Under the pieces are notes generated by a model that saw only the letters and a program-made list of their open reading frames with translations, was not told the origin of the DNA and searched no databases. Made by a program: the position numbers and the translations under genes. A DNA stretch of 64,000 nucleotides from Chrysemys picta bellii. Lineage: Eukaryota > Chordata > Testudines > Emydidae. This document shows positions 21,233 through 31,888 of the stretch, in pieces (position 1 is the first letter of the stretch; each line of letters starts with the position of its first letter). The stretch lies in NCBI RefSeq assembly GCF_011386835.1, contig NC_088792.1, positions 62,913,287 through 62,977,286 of the forward strand. The letters run 5' to 3'.

Positions 21233-21814
21233 TGTTGACGTCACTAGGCCTCACCCTAGGTAACTCGGGAGGGTGGAAGGCCACTAAGTGTCAATGAAGC
21301 CTTCCTGCACTAGGCCTAAGTGAACCAAACTCTATCCTTCCATGTTTAAACTCTAATCAACCTCAAAAGCCAGGTGCAATTGGAATATGTAAGCAACCAG
21401 TTATCTGTGTGCAACCCCCTGCTCAAGCAGTAATAATAAGGCCTGCATGTTTCTGGCTGAAGGGAAAAAGGACAAGATAACGGTTTAAAGAAGTTGCTAA
21501 CAAGCTAGGCTTATAGCTGCCAAGAATGACTTAACTATTACCAGGGACGGGAGGGGTAGAGGGAGGAATGGGGGGGGGGAGAAAGGGAGGGCTAGAGGGG
21601 AAAGAAAGAGGGTAAAGCTTAATTGCAAAATGTATAAAAAAAGAAAAACTGTTCCTGTTAATGTGCTTGATTTGAGACGTGCCTGTCTCCTTGCACCGCT
21701 TTGGGATCCCAAATAAACTTTGTTTGCTTCTCCACCTGGTGTGTTTATTGACGCGAAGCACACCGGGCAACGAACCCGCTGTTGCTTTGCCTCGGGCATT
21801 CTGTGCTGGCAACA
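21233..21814 (+). repeat. 3' LTR (582 bp)
   Basis: It is the same length as the 5' LTR with seven differences: 21271 and 21605, 21607, 21609, 21614, 21616 and 21640. The last six are all A where the 5' copy has G and fall within 36 bp. TATAAAA is at 21633-21639 and AATAAA at 21712-21717. Confidence 0.95.
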
Positions 21815-22316
21815 GTGGGGTTAATCCTATCTCATCCAATGCAGGGGTGTGCACACTCAGTCACAAAAGGGAAATCCCTAATTTATAAAACGAGAGAGCT
21901 GAACCTGCTTCTGTAGTGTTAAGGACTGTTTGAATGAGTCTATAATGACAGATAATGATTTTACTATAATGTCATACGCTGTAATAGGGATTCCACAACC
22001 TCCCTAGGTAACCTGTTTTAGTGCTTAACTAACCAACCGTATGGTTGAAAAGATTTTCCTTAATGTAAATTGGATTAGAATCAGGCTCAGGGTATCCTCA
22101 ATGGAGAGAAATAGGTGACTTAAAAAAAAAAAAAAAATAAACCAACAAGGTCTTGCCTCTACATCAGGAAGGAGAAATGATTGGTAATGATGCCTTCTAG
22201 AACCAAGGTTGAATGGTTGCTCTTGGCTTCCCATGCAGAGTATAGGACTAACTCAGAGGGTTTCCTGAAAAATGACATTGATACAAGTAGTTTTAATACA
22301 TGGAACATGCTACAGA
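21815..22316. other. No gene seen
   Basis: The first part is the right flank of the block into which the retrovirus inserted. The remainder is unique-looking, with an A-run near 22122. Confidence 0.4.
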
Positions 22317-22324
22317 TCTTAGAG

Positions 22325-22613
22325 CAGTGGTCCCCAAATTGTGGGGCACACCTCCTAGGAGAGGACAGAGGAATATTCAGGGGGCACAGTGAGGCCCGGC
22401 CAGCCCCCATGAGGGGCAGGGAGGGAATGCCACCCAGCTGCACTCCAGCTCTGCCCTCAGTTGCAGCTCTGGCACTGGCCTCAGCCCCCAGTTCCCAGCT
22501 GCAACTCTGCTCCTGGCCACAGCTCCTGATCCCCGGCCGCAGCTCCTGGGGTAGCGAGGACAGGTTCCATTATGGGTAAGAGGGGTTCAACAGAAAAACT
22601 TTGGGGACCACTG
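22325..22613. mobile_element. Non-autonomous hAT element (289 bp)
   Basis: Ends CAGTGGTCCCCAAA and TTTGGGGACCACTG are inverted repeats, with perfect 8-bp duplications TCTTAGAG at 22317-22324 and 22614-22621. The GC-rich interior codes for nothing recognisable. Confidence 0.92.
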
Positions 22614-23394
22614 TCTTAGAGTGTTGGATATACTTCCCAAGATCTAAAAATGCTGTAATATAACCTACTGGTCAGCATTACAGCTGTTCATAGGAGATCT
22701 GGTCAAGTAATAACAGGGGGTTCTTGGCTTGCTGGACTGCTGTTGGCCAGGGAGGAGTGTGTTTAGAATGCATTCCCAGCTACTAGCTGGTAGAAGAACT
22801 GCTCTGTAAAAAGAAAGTGCTCTAGTAATAAGCACAGTAGCCACTAGATGGTACTAGAAGACTCCTATTGCACAGGTGAAAGTTGTACATTATAGCTTGG
22901 AGATTTGCCTCTGTTTTCTTTTTGCAAAGTAGGGAAGACAGAAACCTATCACTCCAATTTTGGTACACAGTGTAGGTCTCCCTTCTCCATGCAAAACTCT
23001 TCAAATCAAGATAGGATGCTCCATCTCATCCCTTTCAGACCCACTACATTTAGGAGCACCTTTTGTGAAGTTATTTTTTAAATCAATGTCTCAGTATATA
23101 AAGCACATTTGTATTATTGCCTTTCCATGTTATTGTAGTTTGTGTTATAGGCAAGAAGCCGGTCACTGTTATACTCAGAGAACATTTGCTTGGCAATGTA
23201 ATATGAGGTATTTCTGTAGCTCCTTACAAATGAGACTCTTAAAGCACTCTATGCACATTCATTAAATGAGTCTCAAAAACAAACAAACAAAACAAACCAA
23301 AAAACCCCTGTAAGGTATTATCTTTTAGACTGTAAAAGCTCCAGGAAAGGGTCTAGTTTAACTTGGACTGGATTGAGTACATTGTCATCACTTA

Positions 23395-23510
23395 ATCTCC
23401 ATTCTCCCAATGAGAAAACAGAGGTATTGAGTGACATGCCTAAAATGACATAGGAAGTCTGTGGAAGAGCTGATTGGAGACCCCAGGTCTCCAGCCTTCA
23501 GCTGCTACTT
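23395..23510 (-). mobile_element. MIR-family SINE fragment, antisense
   Basis: The plus strand reads AATGAGAAAACAGAGGTATT, then GAGTGACATGCCTAAAATGACATAGGAAGTCTG, then GACCCCAGGTCTCCAGCC. This is the antisense body of an MIR-type repeat. Confidence 0.65.
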
Positions 23511-23559
23511 TGCTTCGAGTAGGCTTATAGGAACACCTACAGACCTCAACCAAGAAAGG

Positions 23560-23696
23560 GGCTAATGATACCAGTATAAGGCACTAACAGTATAACCACA
23601 TCCACATTAGGGATTGTACTAATATAACCATTTTGGTTAATCCCCACACCACTAACATACATTGTTATACGGGTAAAACTTTAAAGTGTAGACCAG
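23560..23696. mobile_element. Harbinger-like MITE fragment
   Basis: The right end AAAGTGTAGACCAGGCC, followed by TCA, is the terminal repeat of the TCTACACT family. The left end was not found and the interior is AT-rich, so this is a partial or diverged copy. Confidence 0.4.
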
Positions 23697-24141
23697 GCCT
23701 CAGCCTGCCTAGAAACATCACTATGTTAGTTATACTCTAACATTTAAGGGTTTCTTTGTTTTGTACTATACCAATGGTTTCCATTTTCTTAGACAGCCAG
23801 AGCACTACCCATATTAACAATAGTTTGAGTGCCACCTTTTAATGCTGTACCAAAAGTACAGATGGAAAGTTGGGTATTGAATGGCTCAGGACAGTCATGA
23901 TGGAATACAGATCCTTCTGTCTCCAGGTAACAGTCAGATCAAGCACAGGGTGGTGGTAATAGGACTGAAGTTATTATCGAACAGCTATTTGAATGATATA
24001 GAATGAGCTGAAGCCATGTAAACAGAAGTTATCCTTACTGGTAGGCTTTGGAAGGAAGGAAGGGAATAGATGCTGAACTACTCTTTCACTTATGAAGATG
24101 GTCTCTCTAGGCCAAGTGGTGCCCACTATGTTATTCTAATG

Positions 24142-24491
24142 CAGTGATACTCAGACCTCAGTGGTTCAGGAGCCAAATTAGCGATCAATATTACCTAAAA
24201 GAGCCACAGTAGTAGTGTGAATTCATCGTTTCATTTACTATAGTAATATATATGCATATTTAAATTGTATGATGGGAAATATTTAAACTATATAAAATTA
24301 TCACAACAAAATGACTGACCAAGTATTATTATATCATCAGCTACAGTTGGTTAACATAGTAAAAGTCTCCTGATTAATAACTTAGATCAGTTAATAATTA
24401 AATTAGTGTTTTAATATCACGCGCTGCAAAAAACCGCAGGAGACGCATTAAAGCAACATTTGCAGCTTGCGAGCCTGTCAGAGTATCACTG
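24142..24491. mobile_element. Non-autonomous hAT element (350 bp)
   Basis: Terminal repeats CAGTGATACTCAGACC and GTCAGAGTATCACTG are present. Imperfect 8-bp duplications TTCTAATG (24134-24141) and TTCTAAAG (24492-24499) flank it. The interior is AT-rich and non-coding. Confidence 0.8.
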
Positions 24492-24499
24492 TTCTAAAG

Positions 24500-24999
24500 G
24501 GTATGAGAACTTAGGTTTCCAGGGGTCTTAATCTGGTACATTTCACGAGTACCAGATTCAGTTAAAAAATATAAACCAGAAGAAAAGAAATGAAAGGTGG
24601 TTTAGCAGAAAGGGAGGTCATTGAAAGTTCAGTGACTGGAAGAGCTACAGTGGTTGACAATGGAATTTGTAATCCCGAGAGAAGATTTTTCAAATGATGC
24701 CAGTTTTTTGTTATAGGAAGGAATTTAAACCTTGTGAATAAACAGAGTCAAGTAATGCTAGGGGACCAAGCTGCTGTACTAAAGAGAAAACTGAACAGTT
24801 GTTTGGAGACACAGAGGCCATGCACTGCCAGCCAGAAAGGAACAATGACTAATGCCTGGTGCTCTGTGTATCTCAGATCAGCATTTGTCTTTATTTTGTT
24901 CTAGCCTCTTTTGCTTTCATTTACTTTTGTCCACTTTATAATTGGTTTACTGAGCAGGCATGAGAGACCCACCAGTGGTCTAATATCAGTCAAGTCTAG
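24500..24999. other. No gene seen
   Basis: Unique-looking sequence without a recognisable feature. Confidence 0.5.
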
Positions 25000-25070
25000 G
25001 AGAAACGCAATCTGGATTCTATTCCTAGCTCTGCATGAGCTTAGCCAAGTCACTTAGCCTCTGCCTCATA

Positions 25071-25792
25071 GGGAAGGTCTACACTTGCGGCAGTATGTGG
25101 ATACAGACTCATTGGTATAAATAGCAGTATAGACTATGAAGCACTGCTTAGATGAGTAGAGTAGACAGACATACCAGAACATTAGGGAACGTACTGCACA
25201 TGGCTCTCTACAAACCCAAGCAATACCTTCCATGTTTACACTGCTAAAAATATCCCACTGCCTCCCCCATGCCAGAGTCTTTCCTCAGTGCCGTGAAAGA
25301 CTCCAACAGCAGGAAAAGGCTTTAGTTCAGTGGTGGGCAACCTGAGGCCCATCAGGCTAATCTGATTGCGGGCCACAAGACATTTTGCTGACGTTGGCCG
25401 TCCGCAGGCACGGGCTCCCGCAGCTCCCAGTGGCTGCGGTTCGCTGTTCCCGGCCAATGGGAGCTGTGGGAAGTAGTGGCCAGCACGTCCCTGTGGCCCG
25501 CCGCTTCCCGCAGCTCCCATTGGCCGGGAACGGCAAACCGCAGCCACTGGGAGCTCCGGGGGCCTGTGCCTGTGGACAGCCACGTCAGCAAAATGTCTCA
25601 CGGCCAACAATCAGATTACCCTGATGGGCCGCAGGTTGCCCACCACTGCTCTAGTTGCTCCTCACCACCTTCTCCCACCAGAGTCTTTCACTGCTGTGTG
25701 CAGCTACACATTGCAGTGTGGACTCAGTCTGCTTTTCATTGCTGCGCGTAGCTATATGTATGCTATACTCTGCCACAAGCATAGACAAGGCC
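25071..25792. mobile_element. Harbinger-like MITE, itself interrupted by a hAT foldback
   Basis: The left end GGGAAGGTCTACACTTG and the right end, read in reverse complement as GGCCTTGTCTATGCTTGTGG, are matched inverted termini continuing into GGCAG. Once the 321-bp hAT element is discounted the MITE is about 400 bp. The flanking trinucleotides (ATA/TTT) have diverged. Confidence 0.65.
25328..25648. mobile_element. Foldback hAT element (321 bp), almost entirely palindromic
   Basis: CAGTGGTGGGCAACCTG begins the left arm and CAGGTTGCCCACCACTG minus one or two bases ends the right. Nearly the whole element pairs with itself around a centre near 25488, including the GGGAGCTG block next to the centre. 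8-bp duplications CTTTAGTT (25320-25327) and CTCTAGTT (25649-25656) flank it. The four overlapping open frames here are products of the palindrome. Confidence 0.9.
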
Positions 25793-25854
25793 TTTGTTTC
25801 CTCATCTGTGAAACAGGGATAACCACCTCTCTCCCAGGGTGGCTGACAGAGTTA

Positions 25855-26135
25855 GGGCAGGTCTATACTAGAAATGCTACATCAGCACAGCTTCACCAAT
25901 GCAGCTGTGCCACTGTAGCACATCTGGTGAAGATGCACTATGCTGACAGGAGAGCACTCTCCCTTCGGCATAATTACTCCACCTCCATGAGAGGCAGAAG
26001 CTATGTCAGTGCGAGAGCACTGGTGTGGACAGCTCTTAGGTTGCTGTAACTTGCGTCACTCGGGGTGCATGTGTTTTTTTCATATGCCTGGGTGATGGAA
26101 GTTAGATCAACTTAAGTGGTAGCATAGACCTGACC
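25855..26135. mobile_element. PIF/Harbinger-like MITE (281 bp)
   Basis: GGGCAGGTCTATACTAG at the left mirrors GTAGCATAGACCTGACC at the right. Perfect TTA duplications flank it (25852-25854 and 26136-26138). Three-bp TWA duplications are the signature of PIF/Harbinger transposition. No protein is encoded. Confidence 0.85.
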
Positions 26136-26435
26136 TTAGCCAGTTAATGTCTGCAAAATGTTTTGAGATCTTGGAAGGGAGGTGGAACTGCAATGAAAAA
26201 TATTAGTAGTTACTTTCTGTTGAGATTCTTTTTAAATTGCCATACTGTGGAAGGTACATTTTCCCTATGTCTACTAATTAATAGGAATTAACTATCATGT
26301 AGACATTTATAAGGCCGATCTGTTTGTACAGGAATCCAAATGTGCTATGGGCCAAATTCTGCCATGACTTGAACCCTGTGCACATCCACTGAAACCAAAG
26401 GGGTTGTACAAGGTATATGTCAAGGCAAAAAATAA

Positions 26436-26612
26436 GGGGGGGAGGGATAGCTCAGTGGTTTGAGCATTGGCCTGCTGAACCCAGGGTTGAGAGTTCAATC
26501 CTTGAGGAGGACACTTAGGGATCTGAGGCAAAATCAGTACTTGGCCCTGCTAGTGAAGGCAGGGAGCTGAACTTGATGACCTTTCAGGGTCCCTTCCAGT
26601 TCAATATGACCC
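26436..26612 (+). mobile_element. Turtle tRNA-Lys-derived SINE (cryptodiran pol III SINE)
   Basis: GGGATAGCTCAGTGGTTTGA holds the pol III A box and GGTTGAGAGTTCAATCC the B box, about 35 bp apart. The tRNA-unrelated body follows (AAAATCAGTACTTGGCCCTG, then GACCTTTCAGGGTCCCTTCC). This SINE class is characteristic of turtles, and the tail resembles the 3' end of its CR1-like LINE partner. It is the best taxonomic marker in the window. Confidence 0.9.
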
Positions 26613-26885
26613 ATGGTACCTAATCTTAAAATGCTCCATTGGAGTAGTTATTTATAAAAGTTAAATTTTAGAGAAAGTTTCTTCTTAGCACTGAAATTAT
26701 ATCCTAAAACCTGCTGGAGTCCCCACCCCAATCCTGAAATATACACATAGTATGGGATTTTCAGATTTTCAGAAGTGCTTAATGTTGGCTTAACTCAGCT
26801 TAATTCTGATTTCAACAGCAGCAAACACTGAGCATTTCTGTAAATCTCACCTAGACTGTATCTAGTCCAACTTTATGGTCACAAG

Positions 26886-27045
26886 AATCGCTTTGTTGGG
26901 TCAGAGTAATGGTCCATCTAGCCCAATATCCTGTCTTCCGACAGGGGCTACTGCTTCGGAGGGAATGAACAGAACAGGACAATTATTGAGTGATCCATCC
27001 GGTCATCCAGTCCCCAGCTTCTAGCAGTCAGAGGTTTAGGGACAC
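26886..27045 (-). mobile_element. CR1-type LINE 3' region, antisense
   Basis: The plus strand contains GGTCCATCTAGCCCAATATC, then CTGTCTTCCGACAGGGGCTA, then GAGGGAATGAACAGAACAGG. This is a phrase set typical of the antisense 3' region of turtle CR1/L3-like LINEs. With 27411-29112 it probably forms one element divided by the GC-rich stretch between. Confidence 0.65.
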
Positions 27046-27400
27046 CCACTGAGGTGATGTGTGGGGGGCATACAGGGTCATATGCCTCCCAGATTTCTCT
27101 GGGCACCTCTCGCTGGGATGCCCAGCAGCGAGGCAGCAGCAGCTCCCCCTGGCAGCAGCACTTACCGTGCATCCATGCAGCGAGGGGAGGGAGGAAGCAC
27201 CGGGACGGCTGGCTGAGCTCTTCCCCCCCCCCTCCCCCGCAACCAACCCCGCTCTGCCACATAGGCCTCCCCCAGCCAGTGGTTCATACTCCAGCCAATC
27301 ATGCTGGCCCACAGGGTCCCCCCAAAGCATGGGGCCTGGAGCAGTCACCCCTATTTGCCATATCCTAGGGTCAGCTCTGGGTAACACCTAAATTAATCCT
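27046..27400. other. GC-rich insertion of unknown type
   Basis: A C/G-rich stretch separates two parts of an antisense LINE. Four overlapping frames exist on both strands but they only reflect composition. I see no inverted ends or target duplication that would define it. Confidence 0.4.
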
Positions 27401-27410
27401 AATTACATAC

Positions 27411-29112
27411 AAAATGATGGGGTCTATGTTTTCCAACATGCATTACTTTGCACTTATCAGCACTGAATTTCATCTGCCATTTTGTTGCCTGTCACCCAGT
27501 TTTGTGGGATCCTTTTGTAACTCTTCACAGTCAGCTTTGGACTTCACTATCTTGAGTAATTTAGTATTATCTGCAAACTTTGCCACCTCACTGTTTACCG
27601 CCTTTTCCAGGTCATTTATGACTATACTGAACAGGACAAGTCCCAGTACAGATCCCTAGGGTACCCTCCTATTCACCTCTTTCCATTGTGAAGACCGTTT
27701 ATTCCTATCCTTCGTTTCCTATCTTTTAACCAGTTACTGATCCATGACAGGATCCCTCTTATCCCATGATTGCTTACTTTAAGAGCCTTTGGTGTGGGAT
27801 CCTGTCAAAGGCTTTCTGAAAGTCCAAGTACACTATATCTAATCAATCACTCTTACCCACATGCTTGTTGACACCCTCAGAGAATTCTAATAGATTTGTA
27901 AAGGGAAATCATGCCTCACCAAAGCCATGTTGACTCTTCCAACATACTGTGTTCATCTAGGTGTCTGATCGTTCTGTTCTTTGCTACAGTTTCAACCAAT
28001 TTGCCTGGCACTGAGGTTAGGTTTACTTGCCTGTAATTGCCAGGATTGCCTCTAGAGCCTTTTAAAAAAAATATCAGTTACAATGACTGATTTAACCAAC
28101 AGGTTACATGCCACAGTTAGTAGTTCTGCAATTTCAAATTTGGATTCCTTCAGAACTCTTGGGCGAATACCATCTGGTCCTGGTGACTTATTGTTTAATT
28201 TAACAATTTATTCCAAAGCCTCCTCTTGACACCTCAGTCTGGGATAGTTCCTCAAATCTGTCACCTAAAAAGAATGGCTCAGGGGTGGGGAATCTCCCTC
28301 ACATCCTCTGCTGCGTAGACCAGTGCAAAGAATTCATTTATCTTCTCTGCAACAGGCTTGTCTTCCTTGATTGCTCCTTTAACACCTTGATCATCCACAT
28401 AGCTCCACTGATTGGTTGGCAGGCTTCCTGCTTCTGATGTATTTAAAAATGTTGCGGTTAGTTTTTGTGTCTTTTGCTAGTTACTCTTCAAGGGTTTTTT
28501 TGGTCTGCTTAATTATACTTTTACACTTGACTTGCCAGAGCTTATGCTCTATTTTCGTTAGTAGAATTTGACTTCTGAAGGATGCCTTTTCACCTCTAAT
28601 CACCTCTTTTATACTGCAGTTTAGCCATGGTGGCAATTTTTTGATCATCTTGTTTAGATTTGGGTCATGTATTTAGTTTGAGCCTCTATTATGGCATTTT
28701 TAAATAGTTTCCATGCAGCTTGCAGGCATTTCACTCTTGTGACTGTTCCTTTTAACTTCTGTTTAACTAACCTCCTCATTTTTCTGTAGTTCCCCTTTTT
28801 GAACTTAAATGCTACGGTGGTCGGTTTCTTTGGTATTGTCATCCCTATATGGAAGTTTAAATTTAATTTTGCGCACTATTACCAAGCTGTTCAGCATTAT
28901 TCACCTCTTGCACCAGATCCTTTGTTCCACTTAGGACTAAATCAAGTACTGTCTCTGCCGTTGGTTCCAGGACTAGCTGCTCCAAGAAGCAGTCATTAAT
29001 GGTGTCTAGACATTCTCTCTGCATGCCATTCTGAGGTGACACGTACTCCATCAATATGGGGACAGTGGAAATCCCCCATTACTGAGCACCTGAAAGTTCC
29101 TATTGACTTCAA
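27411..29112 (-). mobile_element. CR1/L3-like LINE, antisense, endonuclease to early RT
   Basis: On the minus strand, decayed LINE coding sequence is readable. At 28863-29054 the end of the apurinic endonuclease appears (NDCFLEQLVLEPT, then VLDLVLSGTKDLV). At 28654-28842 comes the linker KMRRLVKQKLKG, then AAWKLFKNAIIEAQ. Further left the RT region is heavily decayed and readable only in short pieces. Many indels and stops mean no protein is made. Together with 26886-27045 about 2.2 kb of the element remains. Confidence 0.8.
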
Positions 29113-29918
29113 ATATTTTGGATTCTCAACTCTTCACTGGTACCTATTGATTTAGGACTGTAAAAACAGAAGTGATCATTTTTGATGCAGCTCATTTAAA
29201 CTCCCTTAATGGTATTAGATAAGTCCTTTGCAATTATTGTCCACTATTGATACAGAACAGTTTGTCACACAACAATTTTACTTCCAAGGGTCAAATGAGT
29301 GTAGGTGATCAGCTCAGAGACATCCAAATGATAACAAGGAACACACGTACTGCAATGCTCTTCTGAGAAAGACCATTCCCACTGCACACAAGATTGTAAC
29401 TTTGATTAAACAGTGTCAGTTCAGCATCATGTCACTAACGCAGCAGGCAAGGGATTTGGTTACTTTGGTCCAACTCATCCAGACAATTCTGCATACGATT
29501 GAAGGAGCTGTCCTAGAACAAATGAGCATACTGTAGCAAAACTCTGCTGAGATGCTGACTCCATATAAGAGTAACATAGCAGAAAGAAGCTAATGGGCAC
29601 AGACCATTTCTATCATAAGTGAATATGCACTTTCCATCATAAAAACAGAAAACTAAATCCACAGGGAAAAGTGTACAAAAAAACTGAACAGATATTTCCA
29701 TCAGTCTATTTACATGAGAATCCAAGACAAATCTAATAAACCGAGATCAACGGATCATAGAATAGCCTCTTACTGTGGCATTTTCCCCCCTTCAATCCCT
29801 TAACATCACACTGGTACAGTTTTAGGTTTAATGAAATAAACAAGGCATGTGGTTCGACCACTAGATGTCACTGATGTCTGAAGTTTTAACAGCCACAAGA
29901 AAATGCATATGAGTAGGA
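29113..29918. other. No gene seen
   Basis: Unique-looking AT-rich sequence without exons or delimitable repeats. Confidence 0.5.
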
Positions 29919-30123
29919 GAGAGAATTAGAGACAAAGTGGGTGAGGTAATATCTTTTATTAGAGCAACTTCTATTAGTTGATGGATAGGACAAGTTTAAG
30001 TGTCACAGAGAGGAAGAGCTGTCCCCTCCACCAACTAACAGAAGTTGCTCCAATAAAAGATATTATGTCACCTACCTTGTGTCTCTCAAATCCTGGGACC
30101 AAGATAGCTACAACACTGCAAAC
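29919..30123. mobile_element. Penelope-like 3' tails (second family) in head-to-head inversion
   Basis: The right arm, about 30030-30090, reads AACAGAAGTTGCTCCAATAA, then AAGATATTATGTCACC, and continues to TCCTGGGACCAAGATAGCTA, a conserved amniote Penelope-type tail. The left arm, 29919-29978, is its imperfect reverse complement (AGACAAAGTGGGTGAGGTAA, then TATCTTTTATTAGAG). The arms are separated by about 50 bp. No duplication was found at the ends. Confidence 0.6.
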
Positions 30124-30181
30124 AAGTTAATTATTGGAAGATTTATTCTAGCCAGAAGCTCCCACTTTGATGCAACTGTGA

Positions 30182-30401
30182 GGGCTGGTCCACAGTAACC
30201 CCCCAGTTCGAACTAAGATACTTAGTAGAAGTATCCTAGTTCGAACTACAAGGTACTTACCGCAGGTCCACACGCGGCAGGCAGGCTCCCCCGTCGACTC
30301 CGCGTACTCCTCTCGCGGAGCAGGAGTACTGGTGTCGACGGCGAGCACTTCCGGGATAGATTGCTTACCGCCAAACCCGGAGGTAAGTATAGACGTACCC
30401 C
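30182..30401. mobile_element. MITE sharing a core with 47932-48217
   Basis: Left end GGGCTGGTCCACAGTAACC and right end, in reverse complement, GGGTACGTCTATACTTACC form imperfect inverted termini. The interior contains GGCAGGCAGGCTCCCCCGTC and GGTGTCGACGGCGAGCACTT, which recur inverted at about 48015-48110. Flanking duplication is not clear. Confidence 0.6.
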
Positions 30402-31736
30402 AAGAGGAGCTTTTAGTTCTGAAAGAACCTTAGCACAATCTCCAGTGGCTCAGTCAACAGAAAGCTTTCCTTAGCTCAACTGATGCATCTGGTCCTCAGA
30501 GGGGCTCACCATGGACTTCCCTGTGGGAGTCCTGCCCTAAACTCTTTGAGATCAGCTGATAAAAGCACTGTAAACGATTTATTCTTGATAATAAAATGCA
30601 ACATACAGCCCAGTCTTTCTAGTTTTGCTGGGAAGAAGTAGCCAATACCTGGTTTTGCCATATTAGTTTAGCTCAGTTTCCTTTGAAATCTTAACATTTA
30701 GAAAACCGGAGCTTGATTCTGCTCTCATTCACAGTTTTGCAAATCAGGAGTTGCTCCACTGAAGTCATTCAAATTACATTGATTTAAGTTAGAGCAGAAT
30801 CCAGCCCTCTCTTTAAAATGTCAAGCCAGGTAGTCATTCCTGTACCTATATGCTGCCACTGTTAAGCCAACTTCTGCTTCCTTTCACACTTGTATGCATC
30901 TGGAATAATGCAGTGAAGTCAATGGAGTTGTTCAGGATTTACACCGTGTCAGTGAAAGCAGGTGCCCCCCCACCCCCCAACTGTTTCGTTCAGGACTGGT
31001 CATTTCTTCCCCTTACTCTGCCCCATCTCATACCTATAAAGTCTTGTGTTGCTCCATGTGACTTATGGAGATTTTAATAAGATTTGTATATTATTTCCCT
31101 GCCCCCATTCTGCCTCTTCCAAACATGCCCCTATTTCCTGTCCCCACGCCCTACCAGCTGCTGCTGTTACCACCTGTTCTCTCCCCCCTTGGGGTTCCAT
31201 GCTGACCTCCTACAAGAGGGGAGGCAGAAAGAGAGGGAAAGAAACAAGCTGCATAAAGGCAAGTTACCACAGTAGCCAGGGGAATAACTGCAATCATTGC
31301 CTACAGCCTAGGTGGATGCTCAAGGACCCAGCTAGGCTGGCAGCAGTCTTGAAAGGGCTGTCATATATACAAATGTCATGATTTGTATAACAGATGGCAG
31401 TCCTACCTGCTCTTGTTCTTGAGCCCCATCATGAACAGACACTTTCCTCTACTTAAGGAATTGAGCACACAGACTATTTGCAAGCCCCTGCTATATGAAT
31501 TCTGACCACCACCTGGCAGCACTTTTGGCAGATCTTCCTCATTTCGCTGTTGGCTTTTTGTATGGAGTCAAGTGTGCAGGTAGACTGTCGTACAAAGAGA
31601 TAGTACATTCTATTATCTTTGGGATTACAGATAAGACCTATAAACAAAACACAGCAAGTTGAAGCCACAAATATCCACTGCCCTGATAGACAACAAGAAG
31701 GAACACATTCTGAAAGTAGCCACAGTCTGGCCTACA
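30402..31736. other. No gene seen
   Basis: This holds a weak palindromic motif (GATTCTGCTCTCATTCACAG at 30716-30735, answered by TTAGAGCAGAATCCAGCC at about 30788-30805) and unique sequence. A pyrimidine-rich stretch at 31090-31200 gives spurious frames. Confidence 0.45.
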
Positions 31737-31888
31737 AGCCTTGTCTGCATGATAGAACTTCACCATTGCTGACAACTGATGTCAGTAACGGGTAAAGCTG
31801 GTAGTGCTGCACACAATTCAGCTGCAAATGTTGACATAGACAAGCTGTGTTCAGAAATCACGTTCAGTTTTGTATTGTAGACAGGGCC
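31737..31888. mobile_element. Probable Harbinger-like MITE (152 bp)
   Basis: AGCCTTGTCTGCATGAT at the left and the reverse complement of the right end, GGCCCTGTCTACAATAC, are similar termini. Flanking bases (ACA/TAC) do not match cleanly. Confidence 0.45.

Larger units (their letters stand above)
16202..21814 (+). mobile_element. Endogenous retrovirus, gammaretrovirus-like, internally deleted
   Basis: This is a complete LTR-to-LTR provirus of 5613 bp. Two 582-bp LTRs differ at only seven sites. A 4-bp duplication GTGG flanks the element (16198-16201 and 21815-21818). A Lys-type primer binding site follows the 5' LTR and a purine tract precedes the 3' LTR. Recognisable in order are: matrix and PPPY region, a short piece of capsid, a single CCHC zinc knuckle, an aspartic protease, an RT piece with YVDD, a first integrase C-terminal segment, integrase zinc and core pieces, a second integrase C-terminal segment, and envelope signal and transmembrane remnants. 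Most of capsid, RT/RNase H and envelope is missing and several stops are present, so no functional virus is encoded. The high LTR identity implies a geologically recent insertion. Confidence 0.95.
22622..24133. other. No gene seen; MIR and MITE traces
   Basis: There are only two repeat traces, listed separately, an A-rich stretch near 23275-23305, and otherwise unique-looking DNA. Confidence 0.45.
25000..26180 (+). mobile_element. MIR SINE split into three parts by two MITEs
   Basis: MIR pieces are at about 25000-25070 (TAGCTCTGCATGAGC, then CCAAGTCACTTAGCCTCTGC), 25793-25854 (TTTCCTCATCTGTG, then AACAGGGATAACC) and 26136-26180 (GTTAATGTCTGCAAAATG, then TTTTGAGATC). Read without the insertions they follow MIR order. 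The MIR is the oldest layer and the MITEs at 25071-25792 and 25855-26135 landed in it later. Confidence 0.75.

Noticed and set aside
26441..26510. Possible tRNA gene
   Set aside because: A and B boxes belong to the tRNA-derived head of a turtle SINE; the body continues into SINE sequence.
27028..27391. Four overlapping frames of about 110 codons
   Set aside because: GC-rich insertion without conserved motifs or splice context.
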